Shown here piece by piece: positions 20,627 through 33,194 of a stretch of DNA of 63,131 nt. Source of the stretch: Chromera velia (lineage: Eukaryota > Sar > Chromeraceae); NCBI GenBank assembly GCA_018398765.1, contig JAHBMJ010003752.1, positions 102,869 to 165,999 on the forward strand, written 5' to 3'. Each line of letters opens with the position of its first letter. Position 1 is the first letter of the stretch. The notes under the pieces are model-generated. The model had not been told where the DNA came from. It saw only the letters and a program-made list of their open reading frames with translations, and made no database searches. A program made the position numbers and the translations under genes.

Positions 20627-23415
20627 CCTCCGCACAGACAAAAAATGATAAATGAATTGAATTGAAGTGGTTGAAGCCCGTGAGTCTCCGCTCGCGCTTT
20701 GGCCAGTGGCCAAGTGAACTTACTTGATGGAACGGTACATTGGAACCAAAATAAATGGAAATTACCAACTTGAATAGTCGAAATTCAGTGATGCTCAAGT
20801 CGAAGTAGAAATCCTAGTAGAAATCTGTGTAATTCAATAACATATTGGCAAGTGAAGTTACTATTATATGTAGAGGCTTAAATATAGAGTGCATTACAGA
20901 CTGAAGAATAACTGGAAGAATAGTAAAGTAAATTAAATAATTTAAAATCGATTAAGAACCATTATTTTGTTAACTTAAATATTTCAGTGCAACTATACCT
21001 ATAGAACTATGCTACTAAAATTTGTGTGTCATGAGTTAAATAATAAATAATGGGGGAATGCATTTTAAGATCTGTTCCTATAACACGTTCGCTTTACTTT
21101 GGTCCTTCCTTTCCTATACGCAACACTGCAACACATCTGGCTACATTGCAATACTCTAGGTTCTACTCGATCAGTTAAATAATTAGAAATGTGTACGTTC
21201 AACTTAATTCAAATATAGAAATACAGTAAATTCAAAATTGCTACTGTAAATTATAAATAATTTGTAGTAATAACAATACGTAATAATACGTACTGCATAG
21301 GTTCAATAATGATTAAATTCAAAATAAATGTTTTTTTTTCATATATGGTACCGCTATAGATCCCGATAGAAACTAGTATTATCTGAGTAGTATAGAAATG
21401 GGCTGATGACGACAGTGTATGATGATCTACTATACTACTTCAGGCCTAGAAGATAATGATATAATGATCGAGTCGATGATCAAAGAAAATTTAAGAGTCT
21501 AAGTCTCAAAAAAGACCGTGCGAAAGCTAGTGCGAAAGATACAGATTCATCACACAACATGCTGGAAAAAACGAAGATAAAAGGGAACGCCGGGACGACC
21601 CCGGACGAGGCATGCAGATCGTCCATACACAGAGCAGCCTGAGGTCGCTTCTCTGCCTGTGTGTCTCTGATCATGCATGACCCGCCACTAAGCGGAGCCT
21701 GAGCGGACTTTCTTCATTTTTTTTCCCGGTTCTGGCCAAATGCAGTGGTCACTGTGTGCATTAGTGAATCCACTCAAGTCTAACACAAACGGCCATGCCC
21801 TAGGCTATGCCACTAATGCCATTCCACTAGCTCTAGCCTTTTTTTCAGGTCAGGTCTCTGTAGGCCGCGTTTCTTAGTTTGAAATCATATGATTAAAAAT
21901 TTCACCCGTCTCAAAGTCTCTTAAGTATGAAATGATAAGATTTTAACAATTGCCATCGTACCTAGAAGAGAGCTAGTGCCCATAATTTGCCTGATGACAG
22001 GCTAATATCGCCTAGCTCACTCAACAATGACCTCTTTTGCACGACGCAGGAATTGCATGTATGCTCATATATGCCCTTATGAACTCCGGGGAAGGTTTGA
22101 GAACCTCTGCGCTCAGAACTCGCTGACCCGGGTTCAATGGGTCCGTCTGCTTCTTGCCCACCCAGCGGAGTGCGTAGCTACGAGAGTGCGCAAGCCGTTA
22201 ATGATCAGCAACGTGATCCGTCCTAGGATCTGTCATTCAAAAGAAACGGTGTTACCACCAAATGAGATAGAGATATTCAAATACAACTGCCAAAGGAGAT
22301 GGGAAAGACATCTCTCAGATCGAATGAAGAGAAACCGTTCGCTTTGTGTTTAGCTCCGTCAAGCTCGGGAATCCACTCGACCGGACAGGTATCCGGTTGA
22401 CCGGATAAGGCACTAACAAATATAAACAAGTGTCCTACCAACCGGACAAACACATGCAAAAATCCGGTTGACCGGATTGCTTCAGCAATGCAAATGGTCT
22501 TTGGGGCAAATCTGAAGAAATTGAGAGTTGCATACTTGAAAGTTGATTCTATAGTTGATTTAATTAAACTGTCAGTAGTTTGATGAAAATTGAATACCCT
22601 TGACTCGAATTCTTGGAGACGGCTTATATATGGCTTGCATACCGATACAATGAACTGAAATCAACTACCGTTAGCCTTCTAACCTAGGGCCCTCTACCTC
22701 TACTGACCCCTACTTCTGCTGAGGGCCAGGCCCGGGGCTCTTTGCCTTTACTCACAAGTCTGTTCCTCTCTGACACCAAGTCGAAGCCTAGATCGAAGCG
22801 CAGGTCAACAGATCAGAGAATTAAATGTAATTTAATGTATGTGTTATAGTAATTTTCTATATTTTTTCGTTTTTAAAATTTGAATACATGGGATCGAGAG
22901 TGATTTAGGTAACTTTGCATAAAATTTTGTTTGACCTAGTAAATGCAGTCTATAGTATAAAATGCTCAATTACTATTGAAATAGTCTAGGAAATATAGTA
23001 AAATAACTATAACAGGATTACAGGATTACAATTTTATTATCAGGCGATCAAAGAAAATTAATGGTAGAATCGTAAAGTTTTGTAAACTATTTAAACAATT
23101 TTTACTATACTTTTAAGTTTCAAGTACTATATTCTTACTAATAATTCTATTTAATTTTAAAGTTTGTTGATCCATAGATGTGGATCAATCAGTTATATCC
23201 TATCTTATATCTAGGGTTATATTATAGCTACTATCTAGATGTTCACTTTAGGCCTTGCCTAGGGCCTAGCTAGCTCTGTCAGTCAGCTAATTATATATAT
23301 CCACGAAATGACTCCTTCTTTTCTCTTTGCCACACAGCAGACTATGTATTCGTCCATACATCATGGAACCCGGGGCCACGGGGGCTCAATCTAGAAGGAA
23401 GAAAAAAAACGTTCA
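20627..23415. other. AT-rich intergenic region with a small repeat cluster
   Basis: Long stretches of near-random A/T-rich DNA. The palindromic block ATCCGGTTGACCGGAT occurs twice (22391-22406 and 22462-22477) within two related units that also share ACCGGACA, about 71 bp apart. One 108-codon frame (22027-22353) is listed separately. No other coding signal is seen. Confidence 0.5.
22027..22353 (+). CDS. Short hypothetical frame, doubtful
   Basis: A 108-codon frame that starts with ATG and is more GC-rich than its AT-rich surroundings. The product is basic, with several Cys and Trp and no low complexity. I recognise no family. It may be the worn remnant of a mobile element and is listed only because its composition differs from its flanks. 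Confidence 0.2.
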   Translation: MTSFARRRNCMYAHICPYELRGRFENLCAQNSLTRVQWVRLLLAHPAECVATRVRKPLMISNVIRPRICHSKETVLPPNEIEIFKYNCQRRWERHLSDRMKRNRSLCV

Positions 23416-24120
23416 ATGTCGTTTACGATCGAATGTCCCCGGTCAAATACAAATCTGATCTATGAAGGGTTTCCCGACAATAGAGAAGCACGTCTCCTTC
23501 GTGTGTTGTAGCAGCGTGGTTGGATGTCCTCAGACAGATTCCGCACTTTACTCGAGTTTCTCGCCACAGCTAGACAAGACGTCCCAGGGCCCTCTGATGA
23601 CTTGTACTGGTACAGCTGGGACTCTTCCGAATACACCGTAGAGGCCGAAGAATCTCCCTATCTCCCATAAGGCGTGGATTACGCTCTCGTTCATGATCAC
23701 GAGTCATTCAATTTCCTCCAATTCCATGAAGTAGAGCCCATACATGTTCTGCGCTATAGGGGCTTTCACAACAGCCTTCTGACCGTAGGCACAGGCTTCT
23801 TGAACATATGTCGGAAGTGCCACACGGCCAGGCAGATGCCACTCACACTCATATCCCATGTTAACTTTCCTACGAGGACAGTGAATATGATGGTGAGGGA
23901 AGAAGTGCTGCTCGAGGATGCTGTGTTTTGCCTCTTCGGCAGGATGGATGGCACCCTCCCTCCGGCAGAAACGAAGGCAGCTTGGCTTTGTGACGCCTCT
24001 ATGATGACTCATGAGGCCATGGAGAGTCAGTACGCCAAAGCAGAGGAAGTGTGGGAGGTCATTCAGTACTATAGGGAGAAGGAAAGAGAATGGGCGAGCG
24101 CCATTGATGCCTTTGCGTAG
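23416..24120 (+). pseudogene. Unrecognised gene with two in-frame stops
   Basis: One reading frame continues from the ATG at 23416 to the stop at 24118-24120. Its protein-like wording (YEGFPDNREARLLRVL, RTLLEFLATARQDVPG, LYWYSWDSSEY, then 148 open codons ending in WASAIDAFA) is interrupted by TAG after RVL and TAA after SPYLP. Both stops would be glutamine codons by a single C-to-T change (CAG, CAA), and the sequence on either side remains in the same frame. The last 148 codons have no early ATG. A C-x2-C pair (CRKC) is present. I do not recognise the family. It lies isolated in AT-rich DNA and no terminal repeats were found around it. Confidence 0.5.
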
Positions 24121-25642
24121 CAGGAGACGGCGAGAGACGAAAGTCAAATACTCATAAAATACCCAGCCGATATAACCGAAGCCAACACGGCTTTTAGCTT
24201 TGTCAGCAGCTTTTTGACAGCTCTTTTTTGGCAGATTATCTTTAATCGTACTCTCGATGACTCCCCTCCCGCAGCCCCAGCACTTGTAACCGCACTATAT
24301 TGCAGTAGTACCTCCCGCAGCTGCCGCCGTGCCGCCCTACTACCGCCTACTACTATGAAGACATCCTCCCCAGACTTGCAGTGTTCCTCAGCAACCTAAA
24401 CAGAGCAATCAGAAGCCTTACTGCTAAAACGCCTAGTAAAATACACTTTAATCACTATAACTGAAATTGACAATTTGAATAATGATTACCAATTTCAATC
24501 CCCACTAGTGACATTGATCACGATTATTCAAGTCGGTCATGACTTTATATTAATTGAAACTTAAGTCACTGATGTTGTAGCTAGCGCTAGAGCTAACGAG
24601 CGAAAGTTTTATAAGATAGGATAGGATAGGATTTATGTTCCGGGTTGCCCTGCGGTCTTTTTCATAAAATCTATGTAACCACGTCTCAGGCCGAATTCTA
24701 CAAAATTGTAGAAACCTGTAAGCCAGCTTTACCCACTGGCAGGTAAAAAACTTTTAAAAAATCATCAAATAAGATTGCATAATTAAAATACTACTTTTAG
24801 AATAAAAGTTTAATTATTAATCGTCACTATAGTTTAAACTTTAAAGAAATCTTGAAAGGAAAAATTAGGAAAGAAATAAAGAGGTTTGTTTCACAGATAT
24901 CGATCTCCCTGTACATCAAGCTTGATATGGTACGTAGCAATTTCGAACGGTTTCATCAAACGGCGGATGTTATATTTGGCAGTGTGTGGCCATCCGCATG
25001 TACGTAGACGCAACTACTACTGCACTGCTGGCTGCAGCTATAAACCTTTGTGACAAAAGGAAAACTTTTAGGACTCCCAGTGCAACACAGCTCACATCGT
25101 AAAGGACTTCAATCAACTATAATGGCATTGCCGTCATCTCTATACAGCCGACGATTAATTCGAGCACCGCCTTTGTAGGGGGGTTTCTTTGATATCCACA
25201 AGGGCCCGTCTCTGCAAAGGGCCAAAAAAGAGGAAGAGAATCGTTCAATTGAGCACGCATTGAAACACCCATTGAAAAGCAGCGAAGACACAAAATAGGT
25301 AATCGGAACCGAAATGAGATATAACTTCACCAACGAGGAGATCAAAGGACACAAAGACTGAAGTCTCTTCTTGTCAAACCAATCGTTCTGTGAATGCACG
25401 AACCACTTCTCTTCTCCCCTAATGGTTCTCCACGCACACCTTTTTCTGGCACTTTCATGTTTGGCATTCAATCGAAAAGACCCAGAAGCCCGACGTCTCC
25501 TTTTTTGAAGGCGAACTGAATCAAAGCACCTCCTTCCATGCATTCATCGGGTACTTCCTATCTGTCGATGCCGCGTTGCACGTGTCCGTTCATGCCAGAT
25601 CCTGTCTTGCATGCTTTCTTGCACTTGCAACTTGTCACCAAA
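24121..25642. other. AT-rich intergenic region and 3' flank
   Basis: Mostly A/T-rich without coding signal to 25.1 kb. A minus-strand frame of 144 codons (25543-25109) starts with ATG and is not low complexity, but has no recognisable domain. It might be a small gene or chance. The phrase 'ggatttatgttccgggt' near 24630 is nearly repeated at about 58165, suggesting a dispersed repeat. Confidence 0.35.
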
Positions 25643-26485
25643 TCACTGACAGACTGACTCTTCATTCAACAGCCGGCTCAGTCGGCCCGGGTCAATATTT
25701 GGAGTGAACCAAATGTACTCAGAGAGGGGGTACCCGAATTTTCTCGTCAAGTCAACTCCCTGAGTACACACGGGATGTTTGAAAGAAGAGAGGAATCCAG
25801 ATCGGAAAATTGGGCCTCCGGACTCAGTTTTTGCAGTTGTTTGAATTTTCAAGAGAAAATTGGGCATCCGGACTCAGTTTTTGCAGTTGTTGGAATTTTC
25901 AAGATCACTGCTTGCATAGGGAAGGAAGGCCTGGAGCGGGATTAGCCTTCGACCGCCCGAGTGCGAGACTTATCGGGGGTCCTTGTCACTCCTCGACACT
26001 GCCCTCCCTTCCACGAAGGAAGTTTGTATGGGAACGAACGGTCTCTCTTCAGACAGAGACACCACTGGATTGATTACACGACATCACAGGGCAAAAATGG
26101 GGAAGGAACACAAGACGAAAAAGGAAGGAAGGAAGGAAGGAAGGAAGAAAAGAACGAAAGAAAACAATCAGGAAAAAAACAGTGGAAGAAGAAGACAAGG
26201 ATGCGCGGCATAAGTGCCCTTCAAAGGAGAGCGCCAGAAAAATGATAAGACGGAGCCGCCCACCTCAACACACACTGATTGATTCCCCCCCTTCCACACC
26301 CACTCACCAATGCAAGCCTCAAGTGTTTGTTCTCTGAAAGGGACTCCTCCGACGTGGGGTTCAACATCAGAGACCCGACCTTGAACGCGTCGTAGGTCTT
26401 CGGCCCAATTTCGAACTTCTTCGCAATTCGCTCTAGCCGCGCCTGCACACACACGGACACGGACACACAGACACGCATGCACACA

Positions 26486-26537
<52 letters not shown>

Positions 26538-28957
26538 AAGAGGGACAAAGACAGAGAAACAAAGAAAGTTTTTGCATTTTCCAGCAGCCGTTTTCTTACA
26601 AGGCGCGCTAAGATTCCTCCAAAGAGTCGAGAAACACAGCCTGCCTCTCTGCCTGCCTTACCTGAATGCCAAAGCCATACTTGACATGGTCAGAGCCGGC
26701 CAGGACGATCAGCTTCCGGCCTGCAGACCCACCCACACACCCACACAGACACAGGGAGAGAGAGAAGCAGACCATGCAAACAGGGTACAACAATACCGCA
26801 GCAGTCTCATTTTCCCCTCTCTCTCCACACATATAAATCACCTGCTCACGGAACGCAGCTCAGCAGAGCAACAGACCGGCTGGAGGGCAGACTCTCCGCA
26901 GAGATCGAAAAGTGACTGAAGGCAGGAGGGAGAGCCCGGGAGGACGAAACGAAAGGGGGAAAAGAAGGACAGCAGGAGCCAAAGATAAACTCACGCGGAT
27001 TTTGCTCGACAAATTTCGCTGCCTGCAAGCAGAAGCAGAAAGAAAAAAACTTACATCTGACCAGCATGACAGACGGGCTCTCCTGCTAGGGCCTTGTTTA
27101 ATGCGCTCCGGCTAGGAGCAGAAAAAAGTACTTAGCCGATCACTTCAGTCGCCGGAAGGGAAGGCCAAGAAGAGACAAACAACGGCAAAGGTTGGAAGAG
27201 ACGAAAGGACAAAGGAAGTGAGAAAGAAAGATCAGATGGAGGATTTTGTTTATTTCCACAGGAAGACGTAAACGCGCAGAAAGCCACACACTGCACTGCA
27301 TTGTACTGCACTGACTCACTCACTCACTCACTCACTCACTCACGTTGGTTGCCATCGTCTCATCCCACACCATCCGAGCGGCCAGAAAATTTTCCATCAC
27401 GGGGGAGGTCCCCAACAGACCCGACTCCCTGTGCCAATTAAATTGAGCTCGTATGACTTCAGATGCGTATTCCTGCACGAGTCGAAGGAATGTTTCACCT
27501 TTTGTCTGAAGATGCACACCGCTACTTTGAGTTTCTTTTGAATGGAGGATGCGCAGCAGTAGGGGGAGATGAAAGAACTTGGTGGGGACCGAAAACCGGT
27601 GAAGCAGAAGAAGCGTCAATTACAAGCAGCCTTTCCCACTTTTCCGCCTTATCCCGCCCAGTCCTGCCCCGGTCTTTCTTTCTCGGAGGGTCTAGTTTGT
27701 CCAAATCTCTCGCTTGCATGTGTCCTACAAAGCACATTCGAGAGCCTGAGTGAAAACCACACAGATGGAACCAACCGCCCTTACCAATCAATTTTCTACA
27801 GAACGAAGGGCCAAAAAGTCAACAGAAACGCAACAAGGAGGGTCCATGGCCTAGAGGGAGCGAATCAAGAGAAAAGAAAAACAAGTTGAACGAACGAAGG
27901 AACAAAAAAACGAACCCGAAATCCAGTGTTCTGCATCATATCAAAGAAGCCGTCTCCGTCAGGGACGCACTGCCTCCGCTCATCTCCCTGCAGACCAGGC
28001 AGACCCAGTAGTTGAACCTGCAAGAGACGATCCAGAACGAGGGGGGGCAAAGAACACATGCAAACACACACACACACACGCGCGCGCACGCACGCACGCA
28101 CGCACTCACACGCACAAAGCGGACAGGGGTGGACATGCAGAGTCCTTTATCACCCTGGTTTGTGATGCAGTCTTCTTGTTTCTCCACGGTGTCTGTGACT
28201 GCCTAGAGGCGTAAACAGACTTCTCTTGTGAGCATTCCGCTAGTGGATGGACGAAAATTTCTGGTCGCTGCGGGAGTCGAGCCAATCCATCTCAAGAAAG
28301 TCACGTTCATCTTGATTATATTTTAATAGACACATGCGCACACCTATGCATGCAGAGAGAGAGACTGGCGATAATCTGATATCAATCGACCCCCCCCCTT
28401 TCTCTTTGATCTTCTTTCTGGTCTCCACACAGAAACTCTCCGTTCCTCTCCCTTGCATGGTCGTCTGGACACACGCGGCAGAGCACAAGGAAGGACGCAC
28501 ACGACGAGAAGAAATTTCGGGCGAGCCAAAAGAAAAGAAGGACGTACCTTCACCTGAACCTCTGAAGGAGTGTTGAGGGCGACCAGCGGGATGCCCCTGC
28601 TTCTTGCGAAACGGAAAATATCCCTGCAGAGGGACAGTGAGGAAACGGAGAGCAGGAATTAAGTAAAAACAAACAGTGACCGCGGAACGCTTCTTAGAAA
28701 GAAAGAGAGAAACACTGAAAGAAGAAAGCTGGCTGATGTGCAAATAACGAGAAAAGAGAAGGGAAAAAATTGCCACAGGCAGATGAGAAGACACTCTCGA
28801 ACAAGACAAACCACTGAGTCACCAGAAGAAATGGGGGAAGAAGACATGGTAAGATGAGGAGAAGGCAAACATATGCCCAAGGAAGAAGGCATTTCAGCGA
28901 TTCCCTGCCAACGTAAAAGAGAAGGGCAGGGAGAGAGCGAGATCAGTCTGAAGATTT

Positions 28958-28989
<32 letters not shown>

Positions 28990-30743
28990 TTTTTCCTTCC
29001 CTGGCCAAAACGCCGGTATGCACTCAGCCTTTTCTCACGCAGTCTGACTGCATGGTTTTTTTTTTTTCTCACTTGTAGGTCTCGAACGGCCACGGCCACC
29101 GTCTCTTCCACTCCGTCGCTGCCAGAAGGGCTTCGTCAGCCTGCGTGCGTGCGTGCAGAAAAGACAACAGATAAGCACAGTGATAGACAGAAAAGTAGAA
29201 ATACGGACAAATAGAGAGGCACGGGAGGAGAGGGATAGCGAAAAGAAATGCAGATACGAGCCACATTGCGTCTGTGTGTATTTGTGTATGTAGGTGTGTG
29301 TGTGGGGGGGGAGGGGGGGAGACAAACAGACAGACAGACAGACAGACTGTCTAGACAGACAGACAGAGTCCCGCGACCGAGATTTTCCCTCTGTGCTTAA
29401 TCCATCGACCGACCGCATCATCATCCTCGATGTCCTTTCTGACATACGCATCGAGTGCATCTTGAAATTGCATCTGGACCTGCGCGGGCACAACAGTGCA
29501 TTTCCGACGGGAGAAATGAGTTGATTGTTGTACAAAGCGTCTGCTTGGACTGCATGTGAACGTGAAAAAAGGATAAACTTCGAGAGTTTTCGAGAGTAAC
29601 TTCGGGGGTACGGGCTTGAAAAAGCTCCACTCTAAAAACGCACAACGAGAAGACAATACCAGAACGCACCGACGCCCTCACTCTGCTCTCAGGCCGCTTT
29701 CAGCCCACAAGCGAAATGGATTACAGAAAAGCACAGTCTCGCAGGGAAAGTAAAGAAAAGCATGCTCACATCCTCGGTGAGACCACAGAAGACAACGAAA
29801 ACGGAAGACGTCGGAATTGAGGTATTTCTGAACAAAACATAAAGAACACACCATTTCTACCCCCAGAGCCAGGTCTTTGAATATTCCCCTCATACGACGC
29901 AGAAGGCACACAAAGAGAAGCCTGTCCTCGTTCCTCTCGTGATGCTCGCCGACCAACAGGACGTTATTGTCGAAGAGCATTTTCTGCACACGCACGCGAT
30001 TGATGAGCGATTGATGAGCACTTCCTTTGAGATTATACTTTTGCTTAGCAACCCCACATCACCGCGCAACAAAGGGCCGATAGAACCCTTTAGGGAACCA
30101 ACCTCACGTGACACATCATCGGTTCTTTTTTTATTTCGGTTGTCTTTATCTTGTTGTCTTTCGATGTAAACAACGCACCCGCGGCACTGCAATTGGAAGC
30201 GACAACAGAAAAGGCACCCTCACAAAGCCTCCTAGTCGACAAGAAAGAGTGCGACACTGAAGGTAGGCAGGGGGTCACGCAGAGAGGAGAGAAAGGGTGG
30301 CTGGTAGACGCCTTTTTGTCTGTCCTCCACCGACCCACCCGGAGAAGTTTGTGCTCCCCTTCATCGGACATGGGCATCATCAGAGGCTCTGGCCGTTGTG
30401 GAATGATCTGCAGACAGACAGACAGGAAGACATTCGAATGGACAGACCGTGAGTCTCTTTTACCCGTTTTCCTTTTTTTTTATGAAAGACAACCACTGAA
30501 AGACAGGAAGAAAGAAAGAAACAAGGAAGGAAGGAAGACTGGAAGGGAAAAAAAAAAAGGAAGGAAGAAAGCGAGGAATGAAGACTGACAGACAAAACAG
30601 ACAGACAGACCGACCGAGAGAGACTATATGGTTTCTTTCCCTCCTTGTCTTCATGAACCGAGACAGACGGAAGGAGGGAAGGAAGGAAGGAAGGAAGGAA
30701 GGAAGAAAGAGAGAAAGAGAGAAAGAAAGAAAGAAAGAAAGAA

Positions 30744-30783
<40 letters not shown>

Positions 30784-32142
30784 TTGAGACACTTGCAAAT
30801 ACGGATGCACGCACACTGCACCCCGGCCTCGTATCGTCGAAAAAAAAGAGTGCAGATGTGGAGGGCGGAAATGCCTTTCGGACACTTGGGTTTGAGAAGA
30901 AACATCGTTGGAGCTTGAACTAAGTCCACACGCCGTCAGAGCCGATGACCCACCAAAACCTTCCATTTCTCTCTCATTTTCACTGCGCCGGCGTCTGCGT
31001 CTATGCGTCTCTCATTTTTGGGTACATAGAGGGCGCTTTGCACACATCTCAAATTCTGCCTCCCCTCTTCTCCCCCCCACTTACCTGATACGCAGGTTGT
31101 CGGGGAAAGGCAGGCATGCCGTCGTCTGCCCACCTCTGTTTGTACGGGAGGGGGGTGGGGCCGTTGTATGTCACAGGCAGGTAGGTGAAGTTTGCCAGCA
31201 GCTGCAGTTGTCCATCCAGTGTGCGAGTTAGTTGCCCAGTCACTTAATTAGTCTGTGAGTTCTCCAGTCAGTCACTAGATCAGAAGATCGAGTAGATATT
31301 CACTGGGCGAATCAGCCACGAGTTCGTACACCGACGAATGAAGAAAAACAAATCGTCCTCCGTTCCTCGAAAAGGAACGCAGTGTGGTGATGCTGAGCTA
31401 CAAAAAGATGCTAATTGCAGACCCAGACAGAAACGTAACAGCAGAGCGGAAAAGTCATGAGGGAACAAAGCAAGAGGGGGAGAGGGAGTATGTAGGAGGG
31501 AAGGAAAAGAATTTTTCCGTCGATCATGCCATATAGATGATGAACGAAGGGGATCCAGGAATCCAGAACATCAAGCAAAATGAGAGACAGACAGACAAGA
31601 GGACACCGGACCTTTGAGAGATCTGGACCTGGGGCCGTTTGTGCCCGTGCTTCCTCTACCCCCCCTCCAAATGCCCCCACTGCACTGGCGGAAAGGGACC
31701 CCACAGCCAGGGCAAAGGAGCTACGGAGAAATTCATGTCGCGAGGTACCGGCAGACTCCTCTTCCACCTCATTCTCAAACGCGTCTTCCATTGCCACCCT
31801 TGGGGCTGGTATCGGCACCGCCCCCCCCCTCCCAGATCCCAGCAGTCCCTCTTCCCCTTCCAGTGCCTCTCCCTCTGTGCCGTCTCCTCCGATTTCGAAG
31901 CCTTTCCTCCTGATGGCATCCAAACAGGAGCAGGTGTCCGTTGAGGATGAAGCTCGAGACGGGGAGGTAGAACGTGGTGAGAGTTGGAACGAAAGAACGA
32001 GATCCACCAGACAGAACATGAGAGCCAGAGTGAAGAAGCGGGACAGCACAACACTTTGAGAGACCCCGATCCGTCTCCCCTGGACCGGTGGTGCTCTCGA
32101 CTCAGGCCCTAATGTCCGGCCAGAAACAGCACCCACCATCAT
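25643..32142 (-). CDS. Thylakoid-lumen ChaN/Tiki-fold (DUF399) protein, twelve exons
   Basis: Exons inferred on the minus strand: 32142-31612, 31201-31085, 29983-29852, 29479-29414, 29140-29073, 28623-28548, 28017-27916, 27472-27344, 27022-26995 (28 nt), 26720-26662, 26442-26308, 25759-25643. They total 1560 nt in one phase-consistent frame (519 residues). The leader has three parts: a signal peptide (FFTLALMFCLVDLVLS), FQLSP with a transit-like stretch, then RHEFLRSSFALAVGSLSASAVGAF and EEARAQT, a twin-arginine-like lumen signal with an A-x-A site. The mature part shows the ChaN/DUF399 motifs: VLLVGEHHERNEDR, LALGVEM, MQFQDALDAYV, LLAATEWKRRWPWPFE, FARSRGIPLVALNTPSE, FLAARMVWDETMA, LIVLAGSDHVKYGFGIQ. 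The bacterial relative ChaN binds haem, and plant relatives are chloroplast proteins. A haem-related role here is inference. Exon 7 ends with the weak donor GTTCGT. Confidence 0.8.
25805..25904. repeat. Tandem duplication, 50 bp x 2, in an intron
   Basis: The unit starting gaaaattgggc and ending gaattttcaaga is repeated back to back with two substitutions. It lies in the last intron of the ChaN-like gene, about 50 bp upstream (gene sense) of the final exon. The unit carries the string tttttgcag, which on the plus strand looks like an acceptor but is antisense to the gene. Confidence 0.75.
30668..30785. repeat. Long purine tract (GGAA, GAAA, GA)
   Basis: Nearly 120 bases of pure A/G on the plus strand, changing in phases from GGAA to GAAA to GA units. 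It lies inside the large intron between exons 2 and 3 of the ChaN-like gene, where it is a pyrimidine tract on the coding strand. Neighbouring copies of similar composition occur at 30500-30570. Confidence 0.85.
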
Positions 32143-33194
32143 GACCGCGTTGTAGGTCCACAGAAAGAACGAAGGGCAGATGAGAAATTTATGTTTGCGA
32201 CTCCCCGACGAAAAAAAAATGGCGTCAAACTCTTTCCGTCTCCGCGTTCCTGACGATGGAAAGAGACAGCTCCGACGAGAAATGAAGCAATCAACGGTGA
32301 GGTTTGGAGAAGTGCCTACAACCTCAGCTTGCACTTGCTACCTTGCCTGTCAATTCTCCGGCATTGCCAGCTACTGAGGCGATCCAAGACGAATTGAGAC
32401 AACACTTCCTCCGACATCCTCCGACAACACATGGCCCGGAAAGCGAAGCTGAGAGGGCACTTAACAAAAATTGCACCCCCACGTTGACAGGAAGATCTGA
32501 CGCACGCCAGGGGAGGCCCCGAAAAGACAATTCAGGTGAGGGGGCACTTATCGAATTTAACCTATGGGTAAGAAGAATTAATTTCGCTTTCCGGGCCATT
32601 CGCACGGAGTGCGTCAGATGGAGAGTCCGGTGTGCGTTGCGACTCGCCCCGCGGCCTGCATGCGCGCGGCCGCCCCCGCGCAGCCGCCCGCGGCCATGCA
32701 TATATATATAGCAGAACGCCGTCTCCGGATCCGCATGACCTTCCTCGATTGCCCTGCTATGCCCTGCTTCATCGATTCAGACACATTTAGACTCCAGAAT
32801 GTAGAGATCTCCAGAAAGACCGGACCTATACCGGACCTCCATACAGCGATACACGTGGTGTACCAAGAGCTGGAGATGACCTGGCTAGGCAGCCGACTGT
32901 CAGAGCGGCAACCAAAACTCCGATGCGCCATCTCTTCATCTGGCGAAAGGCCTACGTAGACCCCGGCTGTCTGTAGAAAGGAGCGTCTTGTATCGCTGTG
33001 AAATCCCTGTGCGATGATTTGAATTCTTTTTTGTTCTGTGAGAACTTTAGAGGGCTCTTGATTGAAGAAAACGCAAAACCGCTGCTCTTCCTTTTCTCCT
33101 GCCATTCTTGTGAAGAAGCAAAGGGGAATTGTTCTGCCGTTTATATCCATTTCTCTGACTGTCTCTCTGAGAACGCGACGGATCACCCGGTCTG
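32143..33194. promoter_or_regulatory. Divergent 5' region between ChaN-like and RMC1-like genes
   Basis: About 1050 bp between two head-to-head start codons. GGCCCGGAAAGC stands at 32433-32444 and its reverse complement at 32586-32597. A very GC-rich block follows (32636-32697), containing TGCATGC, and ends abruptly in CATGCATATATATATA (32695-32710). Open frames on both strands here reflect composition only. Confidence 0.45.

Noticed and set aside
23416-24120. Alternative genetic code with TAA/TAG read as glutamine
   Set aside because: All other genes in the window end normally at TAA, TAG or TGA, and none needs an internal stop. Inactivation by point mutation is the simpler explanation.
30380-30966. 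Ser/Leu/Phe-rich and Lys/Glu-rich frames
   Set aside because: Pure simple-sequence translation of GGAA/GAAA/GA tracts in an intron.
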